DNA of 64,000 nt from Trematomus loennbergii (lineage: Eukaryota; Chordata; Actinopteri; Perciformes; Nototheniidae). A program made the position numbers and the translations under genes. Numbering within the stretch: position 1 is the stretch's first letter; every line of letters starts with the position of its first letter. The notes under the pieces were generated by a model that was given only the letters and a program-made list of their open reading frames with translations, did not search any database and was not told where the DNA came from. The DNA lies in contig JAAOOA010000027.1 of NCBI GenBank assembly GCA_012861695.1, positions 17,174,380 to 17,238,379 on the forward strand, read 5' to 3'. This document shows, piece after piece, positions 63,001 through 64,000 of the stretch.

Positions 63001-63754
63001 CCCGGAAGTAAGTTAGCATTTTACCACTTCGACAAAAACCAATGCAATTTCTCCATAGGATTTTGGAAAATAGCTTGAAATAAGGTCTGTGGTTGACACA
63101 AATTGAAGAGACAGATCACGTTTTGTTCAGCCGGATAATATCCACATGTCTACCCTACTTTTATAATTTTCGAATCATAAATCTAATCAATAGATTTATG
63201 ATTGATAGATTTATGATTCGAAAATTATAAAAGGGTTTTAGGACGCGTCACTGTGGCACTCTATTGATTGTTTTTGTCATTTTCTCATCATACATTATCT
63301 GTGACCCACATAATAGGATTACCTTTATTGCTTCACAGCAAACCCTCCAAGCTGGAGGTTAATTGAGCGGATTTACATTTGGAACCATATTAGTTGTCAC
63401 CTTTGTTTTTTCTTACCATTTTCTATTGGCTTTTCCTCCCTTCTCTTTATATATGGATCCTCTCTTTGGATGCTTACCACTGTGGATTTGCCCAATTTCT
63501 GGTGAGTTTGGGTACACCTGTCTCTAGAAAAAAAAATCTATAAATAAAAACATTTATTCATATCAGTAGGGATGAACTAATTGGGAATTAGTCTGACTGT
63601 GCAACAGTGAATGTTTATGTGTGTGTGACAGGCCCAGGCCACGGACGTACTGTCTGGCAGACAGCGATGAGGAGTCGTCTAGTGCCGGCTCTTCGGATGA
63701 AGAGGACACCCCCGAACTCCTCAGTGACAGAGCCATTCTTTCTGGAGCAGAGGG
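52393..63754 (+). CDS. tex2: tex2, testis-expressed protein 2 family (ER membrane SMP lipid-transfer protein), 5' eight coding exons
   Basis: TEX2 (yeast relative Nvj2) is an ER membrane protein with a PH-like region and a lipid-binding SMP domain that acts at membrane contact sites. Coding exons are 52393-54070, 56505-56705, 57592-57952, 58649-58935, 59656-59799, 59908-60007, 62774-62894 and 63632-63754, with GT-AG introns and matching phases throughout. About 1004 codons are visible; mammalian TEX2 is about 1130. The order is: N-terminal QRSLSRDTITIHFSALGKEE; Ser/Pro-rich low-complexity region; two hydrophobic segments at about 486-527; PH-like region with YISQKIYDL and LFGRTGREKEEWFRRF; a linker; then the SMP start (WDFLGEKYW, KKIQMKLSKIKLP, ELTLTELDMG). 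The start ATG at 52393 has an in-frame TGA 21 nt upstream in the same exon. Five apparent one-base indels break the frame. The 3' end lies outside the window. Confidence 0.93.
54071..56504 (+). other. tex2 intron 1 (after first coding exon)
   Basis: 2.43 kb of AT-rich intron. No further exon, RNA gene or recognised repeat was seen. Confidence 0.7.
56505..56705 (+). CDS. tex2: tex2 coding exon 2
   Basis: 67 codons, clean frame, acceptor CTCTCAG and donor AAG|GTGGGT. Reads GWMNEIHCYDPEMYHATL, then VYVRLEGSVLRLSKPNRN and YISQKIYDLTDSK. This is the start of the PH-like region and one of the most conserved parts of the family. Confidence 0.95.
56706..57591 (+). other. tex2 intron 2
   Basis: 886 bp with a short GT-rich patch near 56798. 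Nothing else was recognised. Confidence 0.7.
57592..57952 (+). CDS. tex2: tex2 coding exon 3
   Basis: 120 codons plus one base, clean frame, acceptor AATAG and donor G|GTGAGT. Reads LVPQSLARKRVWNKKYPICI, an acidic variable insert, then LFGRTGREKEEWFRRFLLAS, the closing helix of the PH-like region. Confidence 0.95.
57953..58648 (+). other. tex2 intron 3
   Basis: 696 bp of unique-looking intron, nothing recognised. Confidence 0.7.
58649..58935 (+). CDS. tex2: tex2 coding exon 4, with two apparent frameshifts
   Basis: The acceptor is CTTTTAG and the donor AAAAAG|GTATGA. Reads FLSPHSRSSSPQLGGG, then SRSSSRGSLEEL, and an apparent stop appears at 58803 unless one G is added to the run 58800-58802. 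The next frame reads KQKMLLDYNVFMAKYVNPQ. One C too many in the run 58902-58908 then hides the closing ESSPKTTKK. Exon 3 plus exon 4 is exactly 648 nt, so the two indels cancel. Confidence 0.88.
58936..59655 (+). other. tex2 intron 4
   Basis: 720 bp of unique-looking intron, nothing recognised. Confidence 0.7.
59656..59799 (+). CDS. tex2: tex2 coding exon 5 (start of SMP domain)
   Basis: 48 codons, clean frame, acceptor CCCTTAG and donor AAG|GTGGGT. Reads EAWVNAFVGRMFWDFLGEKY, then VVSKKIQMKLSKIK. The first SMP segment, strongly conserved. Confidence 0.96.
59908..60007 (+). CDS. tex2: tex2 coding exon 6 (SMP domain)
   Basis: 33 codons plus one base, clean frame, acceptor GTTTCAG and donor G|GTAGGA. 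Reads LPYVMNELTLTELDMGFSIP, then KILNASKPSVDHQ. Only a 108-bp intron separates it from the previous exon. Confidence 0.96.
60008..62773 (+). other. tex2 intron 6, contains a MITE
   Basis: 2.77 kb. It holds the TTAA-bounded element at 60987-61373 and a C run at about 62540. The rest is AT-rich without coding signature. Confidence 0.7.
60987..61373. mobile_element. TTAA-bounded MITE, copy 2, inverted relative to copy 1
   Basis: Same termini as 13072-13461 (TTAA, AGGTGGGGTAGGTA). The interior matches the reverse complement of copy 1 almost base for base, for example the shared block GCATTCCATGGAATATAACA. It is 387 bp and lies in a tex2 intron. Confidence 0.87.
62774..62894 (+). CDS. tex2: tex2 coding exon 7 (SMP domain)
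   Basis: Clean frame, acceptor GTCCAG and donor TG|GTGAGG. Reads GLWFDLEVSYTGSFLMTLET, then KMNLARLGKESEG. The SMP domain continues. Confidence 0.95.
62971..63265. mobile_element. TIR element with an internal long hairpin, in tex2 intron 7
   Basis: The terminal inverted repeat is about 33 bp with one mismatch (AATAGA, C or G, then TGCCACAGTGACGCGTCC and TAAAACCC); span 295 bp. Near the right end is a 27-bp perfect inverted repeat (63158-63184 with 63207-63233) with a 22-nt loop. No coding frame. A target duplication is not clear, so the superfamily is left open. Confidence 0.78.
63158..63233. repeat. 27-bp perfect inverted repeat (hairpin)
   Basis: The arms are 63158-63184 and 63207-63233. 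The loop itself contains another copy of TAGATTTATGATT, so the arm sequence is partly triplicated. Confidence 0.9.
63632..63754 (+). CDS. tex2: tex2 coding exon 8, last visible
   Basis: The acceptor is GTGACAG and the donor GG|GTGAGC. Reads PRPRTYCLADSDEESSSAGS, then LSGAEG, leaving two bases for the next exon, which is outside the window. Acidic Ser-rich loop within the SMP region. Confidence 0.93.
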
Positions 63755-64000
63755 GTGAGCGAATGTCTCTTAGCAACAATAACATCATTATCTGAATTGA
63801 GAATGGGCTGCAACAGATTCACACCGATGTGTTGAAGCAGTCTGTTCTGCCCTTCCAGTCCGCCCACCCACCTACTCAGTGCCACACGTTTGAAAGCCTG
63901 CTGCTGATTTAATGTAGCACCCGGTCACTTCCTCCATCGTGGGTGCTGAGTAGAGAGAGATGCTGTTATGAATAAATAAAGAACCTGACTCACTCCTTGC
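63755..64000 (+). other. tex2 intron 8, 5' part
   Basis: Begins with a good donor and contains an AATAAATAAA near 63971. It could serve a truncated transcript but is more likely chance. The gene continues past the window. Confidence 0.6.

Overview
This is a vertebrate nuclear window, almost certainly from a teleost fish. It has two intron-bearing genes on the + strand with standard GT-AG introns, very dense (CA)n/(GT)n microsatellites, and several repeat families typical of ray-finned fish: hAT-type MITEs with 8-bp target-site duplications, elements bounded by TTAA, a Tc1-like transposase remnant and L2-type LINE tails. No prokaryotic, organellar or viral gene was seen, and no tRNA, rRNA or CRISPR array.

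Layout. Positions 1-3830 hold the last two coding exons of an Axin gene, best matching axin2. They encode most of the C-terminal DIX domain, and a 3'UTR follows. About 48 kb of gene-poor DNA comes next (roughly 4-52 kb), made of unique sequence, microsatellites and transposon debris. A GC-rich segment at about 39.1-39.4 kb ending in a good splice donor, and a 65-bp exon-like block at 40216-40280, are candidate non-coding first exons of the second gene. From 52368 to 63754 lie the first eight coding exons of tex2, an ER membrane lipid-transfer protein of the SMP family. The gene runs off the right edge before the SMP domain ends.

How the genes relate. Axin2 is a cytoplasmic scaffold and feedback inhibitor in Wnt/beta-catenin signalling. 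TEX2 acts at ER membrane contact sites. Nothing seen links the two functionally; they are neighbours in tandem orientation. The tex2 coding sequence reads well against the family, but five apparent one-base indels must be allowed, mostly in homopolymer runs. This suggests assembly error first and gene decay second.

Most unusual object. A 2.2-kb element at 13485-15661 has 69-80 bp terminal inverted repeats and is flanked by a 9-bp direct repeat. On the minus strand, starting just inside one inverted repeat, it carries what looks like a complete miniature two-exon gene: start codon, splice donor, splice acceptor, open frame, stop and AATAAA. I do not recognise its product or its transposon family. 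Two hAT MITEs inserted 20 bp apart near 48 kb, and a near-identical pair of 390-bp TTAA-bounded elements in opposite orientation 48 kb apart, are also worth attention.
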